Positions 33,672-47,312 are shown, counted from the first letter of the stretch. The stretch: DNA of 64,000 bases from Malania oleifera (GCF_029873635.1 NC_080419.1:79530931-79594930), one strand, 5' to 3'. Numbers and translations are program-made. The notes: a model not told the origin generated them from the sequence alone.

Positions 33672-35871
33672 TGTAGTAACCCAGATAACTATGGGAATTA
33701 AATAATAAAGAAATGAGAGGAAAAGGGAATTTTTAAAGAGGACGCAGTAGGGTCTCATCAACGAACGCAGAGCGTTCGTTCACAAATAGACTTCTTGGGC
33801 TCGTCGACGTGGATACGTGTCTCGTCGATGAGAGTTTACCAAGGGGCTGTTTTCAGGGCCTGAAACTCGTCGATGATTGTTAGGTGTTCATCGACGAATT
33901 CCCTTCTTGGACTCGTCGATGAGGTGACGTGGCTTGTCGATGAGGCCACATGGCAAGAGGTCTATAAATAGTAAAAAATGACGATTCAGCGAGGAAATTA
34001 TTATTCCCTCAGTATTTTCTCTCTCCTCTTCGATTTCTCTCTCCTTCTCTCTAGGTTTTTAGCTCCAATTCTCCCCGGTTCGACGATCAGAAGCTACCAC
34101 GATGATCCTAGGGAGATTCTTTATAACATAACCAGAGTAGAAATTTGATTTTAGAAGTTTGGGAACCATTCCAAAATCAGGGTAAGTGGATTTTTAGGTA
34201 TTTCCAGTATTACCAGTTTTATTTGAGCTCGAATTTTGTGTTGTAAGGGTATATATAGGTGTTTTGTGGAATAAAATTAGGGTGTTATATTTTCAGGATT
34301 AGGGTGTTTTGGGACCCTGTAGGCATGGGTTGAGGACCCTAGAAGACATTTTTCTAGGAGCTAGGTATATTATAAAGTTTAAGAAATTATGAATAGGTAG
34401 GTTCAAGAAATATGAGTGAAATGATTTTCTCAGAAATGCAATGATTTACTGAGAAATTTGTATAAATGTGTTATTTTAGGACTTAAGGATAGTGTGCTGT
34501 GAGCGTGAAAATAGAGTTGGAGGCGAGCCTCTCAGCCAGTTAGGTAAAAGGAAATATGCTATGCTAGGAAATTCAGGAATATTATCAATAAAATATGGTA
34601 TTTGTTCAACAAGGCATAGAATATTGGTTATATAGTTTTATGGATTTCAGAACATATATTTTATTAGTTGTGTGGCCTAAGTAGATATTTGTTCAGTGTA
34701 GAGTTTATACAGTTTTCTTAGAATACCATGACTTATTAGAATTTATGCATAGAAATATGTATTATCATATTTTACAGAATTATAAATTACAGTGTATATA
34801 TATATAGACAATTATTTTACAAAAAGGTATTTTATAGATATTTTATAGATAGATATTTTACAGTATTTAGAGAATTCCATGATTTCCAAAACCATATCAC
34901 TCAAACATTACAAGTTATTTAGTTAGATATTACAGATTTATTCAGTCAGATATTACAGTTACTTCAATAAGATATTTCAGTATTTCATATCAGATTTATA
35001 GTATTATGGTTATTTTGAAATCATGATGAAAAAGCAAGATAATACATATATACAGTCTTAGACCCTGATGAATTAGATCAGTTATCAGTAGAGCACGAAA
35101 CCATTGCAATTTTAGATCAGTTTTCTAGCTACCATGCCATGGAGTTTGTGTCAGGGCTGGGCTAAGGATTGGTGATGAGCAATTTACCAGCTACCATGCC
35201 ACGGAGTTTGTGTCAAGGCTGGGCTGAGGAGGGGTAATGGTTAAATCATGATGTATAGTTTCCTAGGGTATTATCATGAGTCACTTTTATGTATAAATAT
35301 TCACAAAATAGTAGTAGATATTCTATTGTACTAGAATTATGATTAAATCATACTCAGAGATGTCAGTTGTATTTTAAACTATATGAGATGTTTTGCCAGC
35401 TATATTTAGTTTCAATTATTTTTCAGTATAATATGTTTGTAAGCTCAGCTGCCACACACTAGTAATAACATATTTTTTCTTACTGAGCGTTGTCTCATCA
35501 CAGTGATTTAATATTTTTCAGATGATCCAGTTAGGCGAGCGGATCAGGCTCGCAAATAAAGAGGACGAGTACACTACCCTATTTGTAGGGTAAGTTTTAA
35601 TAGGGGGTTGTATTTTTGAGTAAGTAACCTAGAGTTTTGGGTATATGATACTGGGATGATGTGTAACTATGTAATTATGTTTTGGGGAAAAATTGGATTT
35701 TGGTATTGTAAATATAGATGTATGTTTTTATGTTTTCTACTGCTTAGGTATGTAATATGAGCAGGGTTTCCTCAATGCTCACTTGGGGCATGGGAAGTTA
35801 TAGAAAATAATTTAAGGGTATCAGAGTAAATAGGTAAGGAAAAAAAATGGTATAATTTTTGGGTCGTTATA
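33672..35871 (+). repeat. Gypsy 5' LTR
   Basis: 2,200 bp, starting TGTAGTAACCC and ending gtcgttata. U3 carries six CTCGTCGAYGAG-like motifs at about 33799-33950, then a TATA box (tctataaatag, 33961-33971) and a CT-rich leader start. A short AT microsatellite lies near 34797. Confidence 0.9.
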
Positions 35872-36199
35872 GTTTGGTATAAGAGCCTAGGTTGTTAGGT
35901 TCTATAAACTCTAGAGTGTAGTGGAAACAATACCAGAATATAGAAAAAAGGATTTGAGGTTTTGTTCTGTGGTCTGGGTACAAGATTTTCGTGGTGATTT
36001 CTATGTTTTTTCCTGGGGTGACGATTTCAGGAAAGCCACAGTAAACTATTGTCGAGTTGTGTATCTAGGTTGCAAGAATTGAATTTTGAATTAAGATTGG
36101 GGAGGGTAGTTAATTGTGAAGATGAGATTTCAGTTAGATGAAATAAATTAGATCTGTATAGGAGATAGGGTTCCTAAATTATGTTCATTGTCTTTTTAG

Positions 36200-39100
36200 G
36201 ATGGACTTAGGAAGTATGTGGTACCAATGCTGGGAGTGATGAAGCAGGACCCTCTAGTTTGGGGGGTAGAGATTCTGATGTGGTACTGCATAGCGTTACC
36301 CAGCAGGTGATGGCTGAGATGGCCAAAAGCTCAAGAGTGCACGATTGAGCAGTTTACGTGGATGAGACTTCCATCATTTTCTGGAGGAGAAAACCCTCTA
36401 GTGGTTAAGAACTGGATTCAGGATGTTGAGGATATAATGATGGTCCTCCCATGTACTGACAAGCAAAAGGTATTGTTCGCGACATTTAAGCTGATCGGGG
36501 AGGCAAAACTCTAGTGGAGATCAGCGAGGCTGATTGAGGAACAGAGGCCTGATCCGGTGGCAGTGATGTGGAGCTGTTTCCGGGAGTTATTTTTTGATCG
36601 ATACTTCCTTGCCACCCTTAGGAGAGCAAAGGTAGCATAATTTCTACACCTGACTCAGGGACATTTAACAGTATAATAATATGCAGCCCATTTCATAGAA
36701 TTGTCTCAGTTTGCCCCACATTTAGCACTGGACGAGGAGAAGAAGGCAAGGAAGTTTGAGAAAGTCTTGAAGCAGAATTTGTTTAAGCAGGTTATCGATT
36801 TTTGGGCTCAGACATTTGCAGAGGTTGTGGACAAAGTTGCAGTCATCGTGAGTGGCATGTGGAGAGGCACTGTAGCTCAGAGTCAGAGACCCACACCCCA
36901 GGGTTTCCAGGCAGGTTCCAGCCAGGGCCCATGGAGAGGAGACCGGTATGAAGGAGGTCAAGGACAGATGATAAGGCACAATGGTTTTCAGAGTGGGCAT
37001 ACTTTTCCTACCTGTCCTGAATGTGGCTAGAGGCATCCAAGTGAATGTAAAAGGGGAGAAAATGTTGGCTATCGTTGTCGAAAACCTGGTCATATGGCAC
37101 GAGCATATCGGGGATTGCCACTCCATATGCCAGCTCATATACCACTTTGAGGTGTTTATCATACACCTTGTGGAGACCAGTAAAGGAATACAACACTAGC
37201 GAAGGTATATGCTTTGACTCCAGGAGACGATGAGGCTACTGGAGACGTTATTATAGGTATCTTTACTATTTTTTCCTATAAAGCTATTGTTTTGTTTGAC
37301 ACAAGTGCCACCCATTCTTTTGTCTTGTTGGAGTACGCTAAATTAACTAGGATTGAAGCACAACTATTAGATGTTGAGTTGGTTGTAGCTATGCCAACTG
37401 GATCTACCGTGAGGTGTAGAAAGGTACTTAGTAATTTTCCTGTGGACCTTCAAGAGAAAATATGACCAGCTGATCTTTTGATATTAGATATGCAGGGATT
37501 TGATGTAATATTCGGTATGGATTGGTTGACAACTAATCACGCCAGCATAGATTGCCATCAGAAAGAAGTAATTTTCAGACCCCTAGGTGAGCAAGAATAT
37601 AGATTTGAGGGTTCATGTGTGTGCGCCTCGCCACAGTTGGTGTCAGCTATTCAAGCGAGGTGGTTGCTTCAGGGTGGTTGTCAGGGATATATTGCTTACA
37701 TGCCAAAGGAAGAACTGAAACAAGCTAATATTCCTATGTCAGATAATTTTCAGATATTTTTTCAAAAGAATTACTTGGCCTACCACCAGACTGAGAGATA
37801 AATTTTGTAATTGATATACTTCCAGGGGTGGCACCAATATCTAAAGCGCTTTATTGAATGGATCCAGTAGAAATAAAAGAGTTAAAAGACTAGTTGCAGG
37901 AGCTGTTAGAAAAAGGTTTTATCAGGCATAGTGTATCGCCTTAGGGGGCACCGATTTTATTTGTGAAGAAGAAAGATGAGACTATGAGTATGTGCATTGA
38001 TTACAGAGAAATAAACAAAGTGACGGTAAAGAATAAATATTCTCTTCCAAAAATTGATGATCTACTTGATTAGCTCCAGGGGCCTATAGTCTACTCCAAG
38101 ATTGATCTCCGGTCAAGTTATCATTAGGTGAGAGTTAAAGCAGAGGACGTTTCGAAAATGGCTTTCAATACCCATTATGGGCATTACGAGTTTTGCGTTT
38201 CGTCCATTTGGTCTAACGAATGCACCGATAGCGTTTATGGACATGATGAATCGAGTGTTCTATTAGTATCTGGACCAATTTGGTGTGGTTTTTATAGATG
38301 ATATATTGGTTTATTCAATGAATTTTAAGGAACACGAACATCATCTGAGGCTAGTGTTGTGGGTATTGAGGGAAAGAAAGTTTTATGTGAAATTCAAGAA
38401 ATGTGAATTCTGGTTGAGACAGGTTACTTTCCTTGGGCATGTGATTTCTGGGGATGGCATATCAGTTGACACGAGTAAGATAGAGGCAATGATAAGTTGG
38501 GTGAGGCCACGAAATTTCCAGGAGGTCAGGAGTTTTCTGAGTTTATCAGGCTACTACCGACACTTTGTAAAGGGTTTTTCTAGGCTGTCAAGTCCCTTGA
38601 CATGGCTCACAAGAAAGAATGTGAGGTTTGAATGGTCTGATGAATGTGAGCAGAGTTTTTAAGAATTGAAACAACGGTTGGTTACTACCCTAGTGTTGGC
38701 TATTCTATCAGGAGAAGATGAATTTTTTATTTATAGTGATGAGTCTCAAAAGGAGCTTGGGTGTGTGTTGATGCAGCATGGAAGAGTTATTGCTTATACA
38801 TCCAGAAAATTTAAGGAATATGAGAAAAACTATCTTGTACATGATTTGTAATTAGCTGCAGTGGTATATGCTCTGAAGATTTGGAGGCACTATCTTTATG
38901 GTGGGAAATGCGAGATTTTCGTGGATCATAAAAGCTTAAAGTATGTCTTCAGCCAGAAAGATTTGAATATGCAACATAGAAGATGGTTGGAGCTTATCAA
39001 GGATTATGATTGTACTATTAGCTACCACCCAAGGAAAGCAAATGTGGTGGCTGATGCACTAAGCAAGAAAACAGCAAGAGCAGTGGTGTCAGCAGTTGAG

Positions 39101-40638
39101 ATTTAACACCCTATCCAAATGGATCTAGAGAGACTTGGAGTATAGATAGTAAAGGGTGATCACAAGGTATTCATGGCCAACCTAGTGATACAAACTACAT
39201 TGTAAGAAAGGATTAAAGTTGCCCAGAGAACTGATCCAAAACTAGTAGTATTGATGGAGAAAGTGCAAGATGGGCAAGAGGAAGAGTTCAGTATATCAGA
39301 TGACGGAGCCCTACGATTTTGTACCAGATTATGCGTTCCTGCAGATGCTTGAATCAGGAGAGTTATCTTGGAGGAGGCTCGCAGATCCCTATACGCCGTG
39401 CATCTAGGTAGTACTAAAATGTATCGAGATCTACGAGAATCCTTCTAGTGGAGTGGTATAAAGAAGGAGATTTCTAAATTCGTAAAGTAGTGCTTGACAT
39501 GCCAAAAGATAAGGACCGAGCACTAGAAACCCGTGGGGTAGTTGTAGTCACTCTACATCCCTGAGTGGAAATGGTATCATGTCTCTATCAATTTTGTAAT
39601 AGGGCTATCGCCAACATGACAGGGACAAAATGCTATATGGGTGGTCATAGATCAGCTAATGAAGACTGCTCATTTTATTCCCATCAAAGTCAACTACTCT
39701 ATAGATAGACTGGCAGAATCATACATTCAGGAGATAGTGCGCTCACATGGTGTGCTTGTATCTACAGTCTCATATCAAGACCCTCGATTTACGTCACGAT
39801 TTTGGAAGAGTTTTTAGGAGGCTATGGGATCACAGTTAGCATTCTTTATAACCCTTTATCCTCAAACTGATGGGTAGACAGAGAGGACGATTCAGATACT
39901 TGAGGATATGTTGTGAGCTTGTGTGCTAAATTTTGGAGGTCACTGGACCCAGTATTTGCCGTTAGTTGAATTTGCATATAATAACAGCTATCAAGCCAGC
40001 ATTGGGATGACATTGTACGTGGCTTTATATTGTAGGAGATGTTATTCTCCTTTATATTGAGATGAAGTGGGAGAAAGGTGAGTATTAGGACCAGAGTTAG
40101 TGCAACAAGCATGTGATAAAGTCCAGCTTATTAAAGAAAGAATCAATACAACTCAGAGTCGACAAAAAAGTTACGCAGATACACGCTACTGGGAGTTAGA
40201 GCTGGTGTGGGAGATAAAGTATTCTTGAGGGTAGCTCCACTGAGAGGAGTTATGAGGTTCAGAAAGAAGGGTAAGCTGAGCCCTAGGTACATTGTCCCAT
40301 TCAAGATACTTGAAAGACTGGGGTTAGTTGCCTACAGGCTAACTTTACCACCAACTCTATCTAGAATACACGACGTGTTTCATGTTTCTATGCTGAGGAA
40401 ATACGTTCCAAACCCATCCCATATGATCAGTTATGCAGAGATAGAGCTTGGAGACTCACTGACATATGAGGAAGCACTAGTGCAGATCTTAGATAGGAAG
40501 GAACATGAATTACACACCAAGAAGATTCAGTTAGTAAAAGTCCTGTGGAGAAATCGTGCCATAGAGGAAGCTTCGTGGGAGCTTGAGGAGAAGATCATAC
40601 AGGAATACCCACACCTGTTTAATGGGGTACAATATTAG
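36200..40638 (+). pseudogene. Gypsy gag-pol region, broken
   Basis: Order by homology: gag (about 36200-37150, with two Cys-rich zinc-knuckle-like stretches near 37010-37110), aspartic protease (about 37280-37560), reverse transcriptase (about 37860-38660, VFIDDILVY motif), RNase H (about 38700-39080), integrase (about 39400-40110) and a C-terminal chromodomain-like part (40207-40638, [14 protein letters not shown]). It is interrupted about ten or more times. Confidence 0.88.
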
Positions 40639-41998
40639 TCAATATTGTTCAGATAAAGACAATTTTGTTTATTCAGTACAGAGTGATAAATGTATAGCTA
40701 TATTTTAGATTATAGGATAGGTAGTGTTTTGATTTTGGGAGAATTTTATTTTATGGGTATATTTGTAATCTCCTAGAACTGCTTATATAACCATGGTATT
40801 CCTCCATCATAAGTGAGGGTAATTAATAAAATAAGTAGGTCGTTTTCCTCAATGGATAATGTTCAATACAAATAGCAAATTTTGAGGACAAAATTTTATA
40901 AGGAGGGGAGAATGTAATAACTCAGATAACTATAAGAATTAAATAATAAAGAAATGAGAGGAAAATGGAATTTTTAAAGAGGACGCAGCAGGACCTCGTC
41001 GGTGAATAGATTTCTTGGGCTTGTTGACGTGGATGCTTGTCTCGTCGACGAGAGATTACCGAGGGGCTATTTTCGAGGCCTGAAACTAGTCAACGAGGGT
41101 TAGGTGTTCATCGACGAACTCCATTCTTCGACTCGCCGATGAGGTGATGTGGCTCATCGACGAGGCAGTATGGCAAGAGGTCTACAAATAGCAGGAAATG
41201 ACGGTTTAGCGAGGAAACTATTTTTCCCTCAGTATTTTCTCTCTCCTTCTCGGTTTCTCTCTAGATTTTTGGCTCCAATTCTCCCCAGTTCGACGATTTG
41301 AAGTTACCATGGTGATCCTAGGGGGATTCTTTATAGCCTAGTCGGAGCATAAATTCAATTTGGGAAGTTTGGGAACCATCCTATAATCAGGGTAAGTGGA
41401 TTTTAAGGTATTTTTAGTATTACCAGTCTTATTGGAGCTCGAATTTTGTGTTATGAGGGTATATACTGGTGTTTTGTGGAACAGAATTAGGGTGTTATAT
41501 ATTCAAGATTAGGGTGTTTTAGGACCCTACAGGCATGGGTTGAGGACCCCAGCATATATTTTTCCAGGAGTCAGGTATATTAAAGTTTAAGCAATTGTGA
41601 ATAGGCAGGTTCAGGAAATATGAGTGAAATGATTTTCTAAGGAATTCAGTGATTTACTGAGAAATTTGTATAAATGTGTTATTTAAGGATTTGAGGATAG
41701 TGCGCCATGAGTGTGAAAATAAAGTTGGAGGCAAGCCTCCCAGTCAGTTAAGTAAGGGAAATATGCTATGCTAGGAAATTCAAGAATATTATCAGTAAAA
41801 TATGGTATTTGTTCAACAAGGTATACAATATTGGTTATATAGCTTCATGGATTTCAGAACATATGTTTTATTAGTTGTGTGGCCTGAGTAGATATTTGTT
41901 CAGTATAGAGTTTATACAATTTTCTCAAAATACGATGACTTATCAGAATTTATGCACATAAATATGTATTATCAGATTTTACACAATTATAAATTATA

Positions 41999-42049
<51 letters not shown>

Positions 42050-42316
42050 AATATTTTACAGATATTTTACAATATTTACAAAATTCCATGATTTCCAAAA
42101 CCATAACACTCAAACATTACAGGTTATTCAGTTAGATATTACAAATTTATTCAGTCAGATATTACAGTTATTTCAGTCAGATATTTCAGTATTTCAGATT
42201 AGATTTATAGCATTATGGTTATTTTGAAATCATGATGAAACAATAAGATAATACATATATACAGTATTAGACCTTGATGAATTAGATTAGTTATCAGCAG
42301 AGCACGGTACCGTTGC

Positions 42317-44099
42317 TGTCACGCCCTGAACCCGCAGATGGGTCCCAGGTGGTGAATTTAGTAATCTAACCTGTCTCTGTATTAATTTAAAACATACATG
42401 ATACGATCCATAACCATACACATAACCATCCATACATCCAAAATACGTAGCGGAATACCGTCTTTTATACAATAATTGTATCATACCAGATTCTATACAA
42501 ACTAGGATATACGTTCCCATAACTATCCTGACAACCCGGATACCAAAACTCGTACCTAATAGGTACTAGCAATAGCTACGACACCCTTGCTTCTAGATGC
42601 TAGGATGCTAATTACGGCTACCTGAGGGACCTGAGAAATATTTGTATATATTCGAGGTGAGACACCTCTTAGTAAGATAGAAAGCAGGTTATATCAGTGT
42701 GTGGCATACCAGTGTTATATTACATACTTCATAATACTATAAAATACGATACAGTTCGAAACATTTATATACAGTTTCTTATGTATACATATAATTCCAT
42801 ATAGTTCCAGTATTTTCATAAAAACCATTCCAGTACATACGATAACCAAAACATACAGTCAGTGTCATCACACTACTTCGCAACTACCCAAGGTCACCTC
42901 GTCTCACAGCGATTACATTACTACATACACAACTACACTGTGACGACCGAGGCCCAATAGTGATTATATTGCTCCATACGCAACTGCACAAGGTCACCTA
43001 GTCTCATATCAATTACATTGCTACATATGCAACTACAATGTGACGACTCAGGCCCATAGTGATTACATTGCCACATATGCAACTACACAAGGTCACCTAG
43101 TCTCACAGCGATTACATTGCTACACACGTAACTACAAAGCGACGAATCAGGCCCACAGTGATTACATTGCCATATACGCAACTACACAAGGTCACCTAGT
43201 CTCACAACGATTACATTGCCGCATGCACAACTACGCTGCAATGACCTAGGCACACAGTGATTACATTGCTACATACGGTGTAGAACACACCCTTCAATGA
43301 CCAGCCGGAACATACTGGTGATATTTCACACCCTGGATATAGAGCCAGCCACTCTCGCCCACAGTAGTTAACCGATACATGGCTGTTTTACAAATCCCTA
43401 GAATCATTTTGGAACTCACGTTCCTATACATTTCACCGTACGATAATTAGCCGCCACATAGCTGTTTTACAAATACCTGGAACAAATACATTCAACCATA
43501 CATACCACACTTATTTGGTTACAGAAAATCATATCATTTACAAATTCAAGTATACAATTTATGCAAATATGGATTACGGTCACCTCAATAATACCGTTCT
43601 AGCAAAACCAATAGTTTTCTAAATAAGGTAGAGATGGTACCCAAAATCTCCAATTTTCCTGAAAACTGTAACTCGAAAATCCTACATTTTTACCTGATAT
43701 ATTTCCCCAAATAAGTTCCCAAAACATACATACGATTGTAGCCTACAAGCTTACTGATCCAGATTTCGAAAATGAACTGATATAAACAGAATCCCCTTAC
43801 CTTAACCCGAATTCCAACTACGAACTCTACGGTCCTCAAAACTATGAATTGAGACTCTGAAACCTACAAACCACAGTACAGTACATGCTTACAACTCGTA
43901 CTATTACACATATACTGAATCAGAAACGAAAACCGAGCCTTACCTCGATTTGAGCCCGAAACTCAAAATCCTCCGAAACTCAATTCTGATCCGTTAGAAA
44001 CGTAGAGAATCCTTCACTAATCCTTGCAATATCGTTGGATTTATGAACCAGGCAACGATCGACAAACAAAGCTAGAGAGAGAGTGTAGGGAGAGTTCTA

Positions 44100-44164
<65 letters not shown>

Positions 44165-44420
44165 TAACTTAGCCAAGAAGAAACTACAAATATCCTTATA
44201 AAGACCTTTGACCCGGGCGATTTCGTCGACGAGATGGCATCCTCGTCGACAAGGTCTTCACAAATTTCGTTGACAAGACAACGATTTCATCGACGAACCT
44301 GATATTTCCAACTTTCCAAACCTTCGTCGATGAATTATGGCCTTGTCGACGAAATCTTCCAAATTCCATTTTTACCCCTCTTTTACATAAAATCCATATA
44401 TCATGGTTCGGGGTCTTACA
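42317..44420 (-). mobile_element. Solo LTR of a second gypsy-type family
   Basis: Fossil. 2,104 bp bounded by TGTCACGCCC and GGGTCTTACA, flanked by the 5-base duplication GTTGC (42312-42316 and 44421-44425). Orientation is minus: read that way it starts TGTAAGACCCC, has six TTCGTCGACGAA-like motifs (44224-44366), a TATA box ctttataagg (44194-44203) and a CT-rich leader (the GA run at 44104-44159). A solo LTR normally arises by recombination between two LTRs. Superfamily is inferred from size and motif similarity only. Confidence 0.85.
42870..43280. repeat. Tandem repeat of 99-100 bp inside the solo LTR
   Basis: ggtcacct recurs at 42892, 42992, 43091 and 43190, a 99-100 base period with about four copies. 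Each unit is itself two similar halves around gattacattgc and cgcaactac. Confidence 0.85.
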
Positions 44421-45193
44421 GTTGCAATTTTAGATCAGTTTTCTAGCTACCGTGCCATGGAATTTGTGTTAGGGCCAGACTAAGGATAGGTGGTGAGCAG
44501 TTTTCTAGCTACCATGCCACAGAGTTTGTGTCAGGGCTGGGCTGAGGAGGGGTAAAGGTTAAATCATGATGTACAGTTTTCCAGGGTATTATCACAAGTT
44601 ACTTTTATGTATATATATTCACAAAACAGCGGCAGATATTCTATAGTACTAGAATTATGATTAAATTGTACTCAGAGATGTAAGTTGTATTTTAAACTAT
44701 ATGAGATGTTTTTCCTGCTAAATTTAGTTTTAGTTATTTGTCAGTATAATATGTTTGTAAGCTCAGTTGCCACACACTAGCAATAACATATTTCTTCTTA
44801 CTGAGCGTTGTCTCATCCTAGTGACTTAATATTTTTCAAGTGCTCCAATTAGGTGAGCGGATCAAGCATGTAGATAAAGAGGGCGATTACACTACCCTAT
44901 TTGTAGGGTAAGTTTTAATGGGGGGTTGTATTTTTGAGTAAGTAATCAGGAGTTTTGGGTATATGAATCTAGAATGATGTGTAACTATGTAATTATGTTT
45001 TGGGAAAAAGCTGGATTCTAGTATTATAAATATGGATGTATGTTTTTATGTTTTCCACTTCTTAGGTATGTAATATGAACAGGGTTTCCTCAGTGCTCAC
45101 TTGGGGCCTGGGAGGTTATAGCAAATAATTCGGGGGTGTAAGAGTAAATAGGTAAGGAAAAAAATGGTATACTTTTTGGGTCGTTACATGTCA

Positions 45194-45456
45194 AATCAAG
45201 ATTCAAATCATGAATCAAAATTCTAATTTTGGGAATCAAGATTCAAATTGAATTTTAAGATTTGGTAAAAATTTACAAAATCAAATCTAAATTATGTGCA
45301 CATATTGGTGTACAAACAAGAAGTAAAATCGAGCTCTTAGTTTAGAGTTGGAAGTGTTTGATGAAATGTGCTATTTAGAGTTTTGTTTTGGATTAATTTA
45401 TGTTCAGGCTAGCACATTTTAGTGTATATATACCAACAATTTAAGAGCATATACCT
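45194..45456. other. Short unassigned stretch between two retroelements
   Basis: AT-rich with irregular repeats of gattcaaat and gaatcaa in the first 80 bases. It is the old target DNA to the right of the gypsy insertion and so should continue from 33671. Confidence 0.5.
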
Positions 45457-47312
45457 TGTTGGCCTAACAAAACTTACGACTCTTATTTTGAAGATAACAA
45501 ATCAAGGTAATTTGATATGTTCCAAGTTGAAATGTTTCAGGAACCAAATATTAGAAAGTTAAATGGAAATATGCAAACAAGTGGTTCAAGCAAAAAGGGT
45601 GACAAAGAGCATGAAAGCTTAAAGTCTGAGAGGTTATGAAGCTCAAAGTATGTTTAAAGCTCAAAGAAAGGATTCAAAGTAGGGACATGCATGAAGACGC
45701 CAAGAGCTGAAAGGATTTATAGTCTTAAGGAAGTCTTTATGTAAGTACTTTAAGTATAACTCAATATAAAATGGATTGAAGCTCTTTAGGAGAAATTAAA
45801 ATCTTAAGAACCCATTTTTAAAAGACCTTAAAATATGTATTCTAAAGTTATAAACAATGAAGTTCTAAAATGAAAAGAGCTTTCAAAGTCAAAATATTAA
45901 AAAACATATATATTTTTGAAAGCCTAGGCGCCTGCCCAAAACTCCTAATCGACTGACCATTTTGTTTTTTGTTTTAAGAACTAGAAGATAAAAAGGTGCC
46001 AGGCGCCTGATGGGTGCCTGACAAGCACCTGCCTTGTCATCCGAGGTGCCTGCCTGTGTTTTGATAGGCGACTGCCTGTGTTCTGACTTTCAGAAATAAC
46101 TGTGACAAGTGTTTGCCTTGTCGTGCCACGCGACTGCCACTCGAAGGAAATTTAAAAATACCAACAGAAAGATTTTAAATTTGGTTTCTTGGGCTCCAAT
46201 TCTTTTGCAAACTTGACCAACATTCCAGGTAAACTTGGGGATCAAGAAATTAACTTTTTAAACTCTATAAGTAGGCCCCAAGACATGGATTTTAAAATAC
46301 CAAGAAATATTTTCAACAATCTAATACTCCCAAGTGCTTTCAACTCTTAAAGGCTTCATTGCTTACATCTTGCTGCTTACTCAACTGAGTTCTTGTTGAT
46401 CATTACACCAAAATTGTGCTTTCCGAGTCTAAATCTTTCAATCAAAGGAAGATTGATTCAGTGAAATAATTTCATTGAGCTTCAATTACTTTATAGTGAA
46501 TTTACGTTGAAGTATATTTTGCTGATTGTTGTACTAACCTACTCTATCTGAGAGTGTCTCTTGTACACAAGTTCTCTTCTCTTGATTCTTGTTTTGTAGA
46601 AGAGTCAGGGCTTTTGGATCATTGTAAACAAGTGTGGAGTATCGCTTGGAGAGGAATCTCTACCTGTAAAAGAGGGAATTATTAAAGGTTTACTCCTCCT
46701 GTAAAGGAGTGCAAATAGTGGAATCCTTTGGTGGTATTGGTCAAAGGCAAGGACGCAGGCAGGGGATAAGCCAAACCTCATAAAATCTCGGCTTTCTTCT
46801 TTCCATACTTTTTAATTTCAACACCTTTATATATTGTGTTGTGTGTATGCTAAGTGCAGGCTGCAGGGAAGAAAATTTAATTAAAAAGAAGACTCTTAAT
46901 AAAAAGAAAGTATGTTTTAATTAACCTTAACCCAAAAAAGGGAGTACGTTGGTTAATTGTTTGCAGAAATCTTAATTAAGAGAGCGCAAATAATTTCATT
47001 CAAATATAGGGCTTGCAATTATTCATAGGGTTTCTAACAAAGCAAAATTTGCAAAAGCTAAAATTTCACAAGTGTTGTAAATTGTGGTTAATTGAGTATT
47101 CTTGATTGGTTATTTTGAGTTATTAATTGGTTGAATGTTTGTTTAAAGTTTTTATTAACTTGTGGTGTGTTTAGTATTGGTTGTGAATTGATTGAATCAT
47201 TAAAACTTTGTTGTGTGTATTAAACAAGTAATTCAAGAATCCATAAAAGGAACCCAAAATTTTTAATAACCCAATTCACCCCCCCCCTCTTGAGATAACT
47301 ACTTAACTTTCA
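45457..47312 (+). repeat. 5' LTR of outer SIRE-type element
   Basis: About 1,856 bp, starting TGTTGGCCTAAC and ending ttaactttca, just before the primer site. U3 has a cluster of AGGCGCCTG-like motifs (about 45921-46140) and then a TATA-like ctataagtagg (46264-46274). Near its 3' end is the family phrase 'cccaattcaccccccc'. Confidence 0.8.

Larger units (their letters stand above)
33672..45188 (+). mobile_element. Ty3/gypsy chromovirus with both LTRs
   Basis: Fossil copy with all major parts: 5' LTR 33672-35871, primer site tggtataagagcc at about 35875, gag and protease, pol, purine tract at about 40899-40912, and 3' LTR 40913-45188, which contains a 2.1-kb solo LTR. The target duplication TGTCA lies at 33667-33671 and 45189-45193. 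Integrase is followed by a C-terminal stretch ending in a chromodomain-like segment ([16 protein letters not shown]), which suggests the Tekay/Del group. The element is broken, about ten or more coding interruptions. By eye the first 90 bases of the two LTRs differ at about one position in ten, so the insertion is old, probably several million years. Confidence 0.92.
40913..45188 (+). repeat. Gypsy 3' LTR, split by a solo LTR
   Basis: Starts TGTAATAACTC after the purine tract and ends gtcgttaca. The two parts, 40913-42316 and 44426-45188, sum to about 2,167 bp, close to the 5' LTR. A GT/TA microsatellite at 42000-42045 is longer than its counterpart in the 5' LTR. Confidence 0.9.

Noticed and set aside
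42870-43280. CRISPR-like array
   Set aside because: Period of 99-100 bp with no unique spacers, inside a plant LTR; it is an ordinary tandem repeat.
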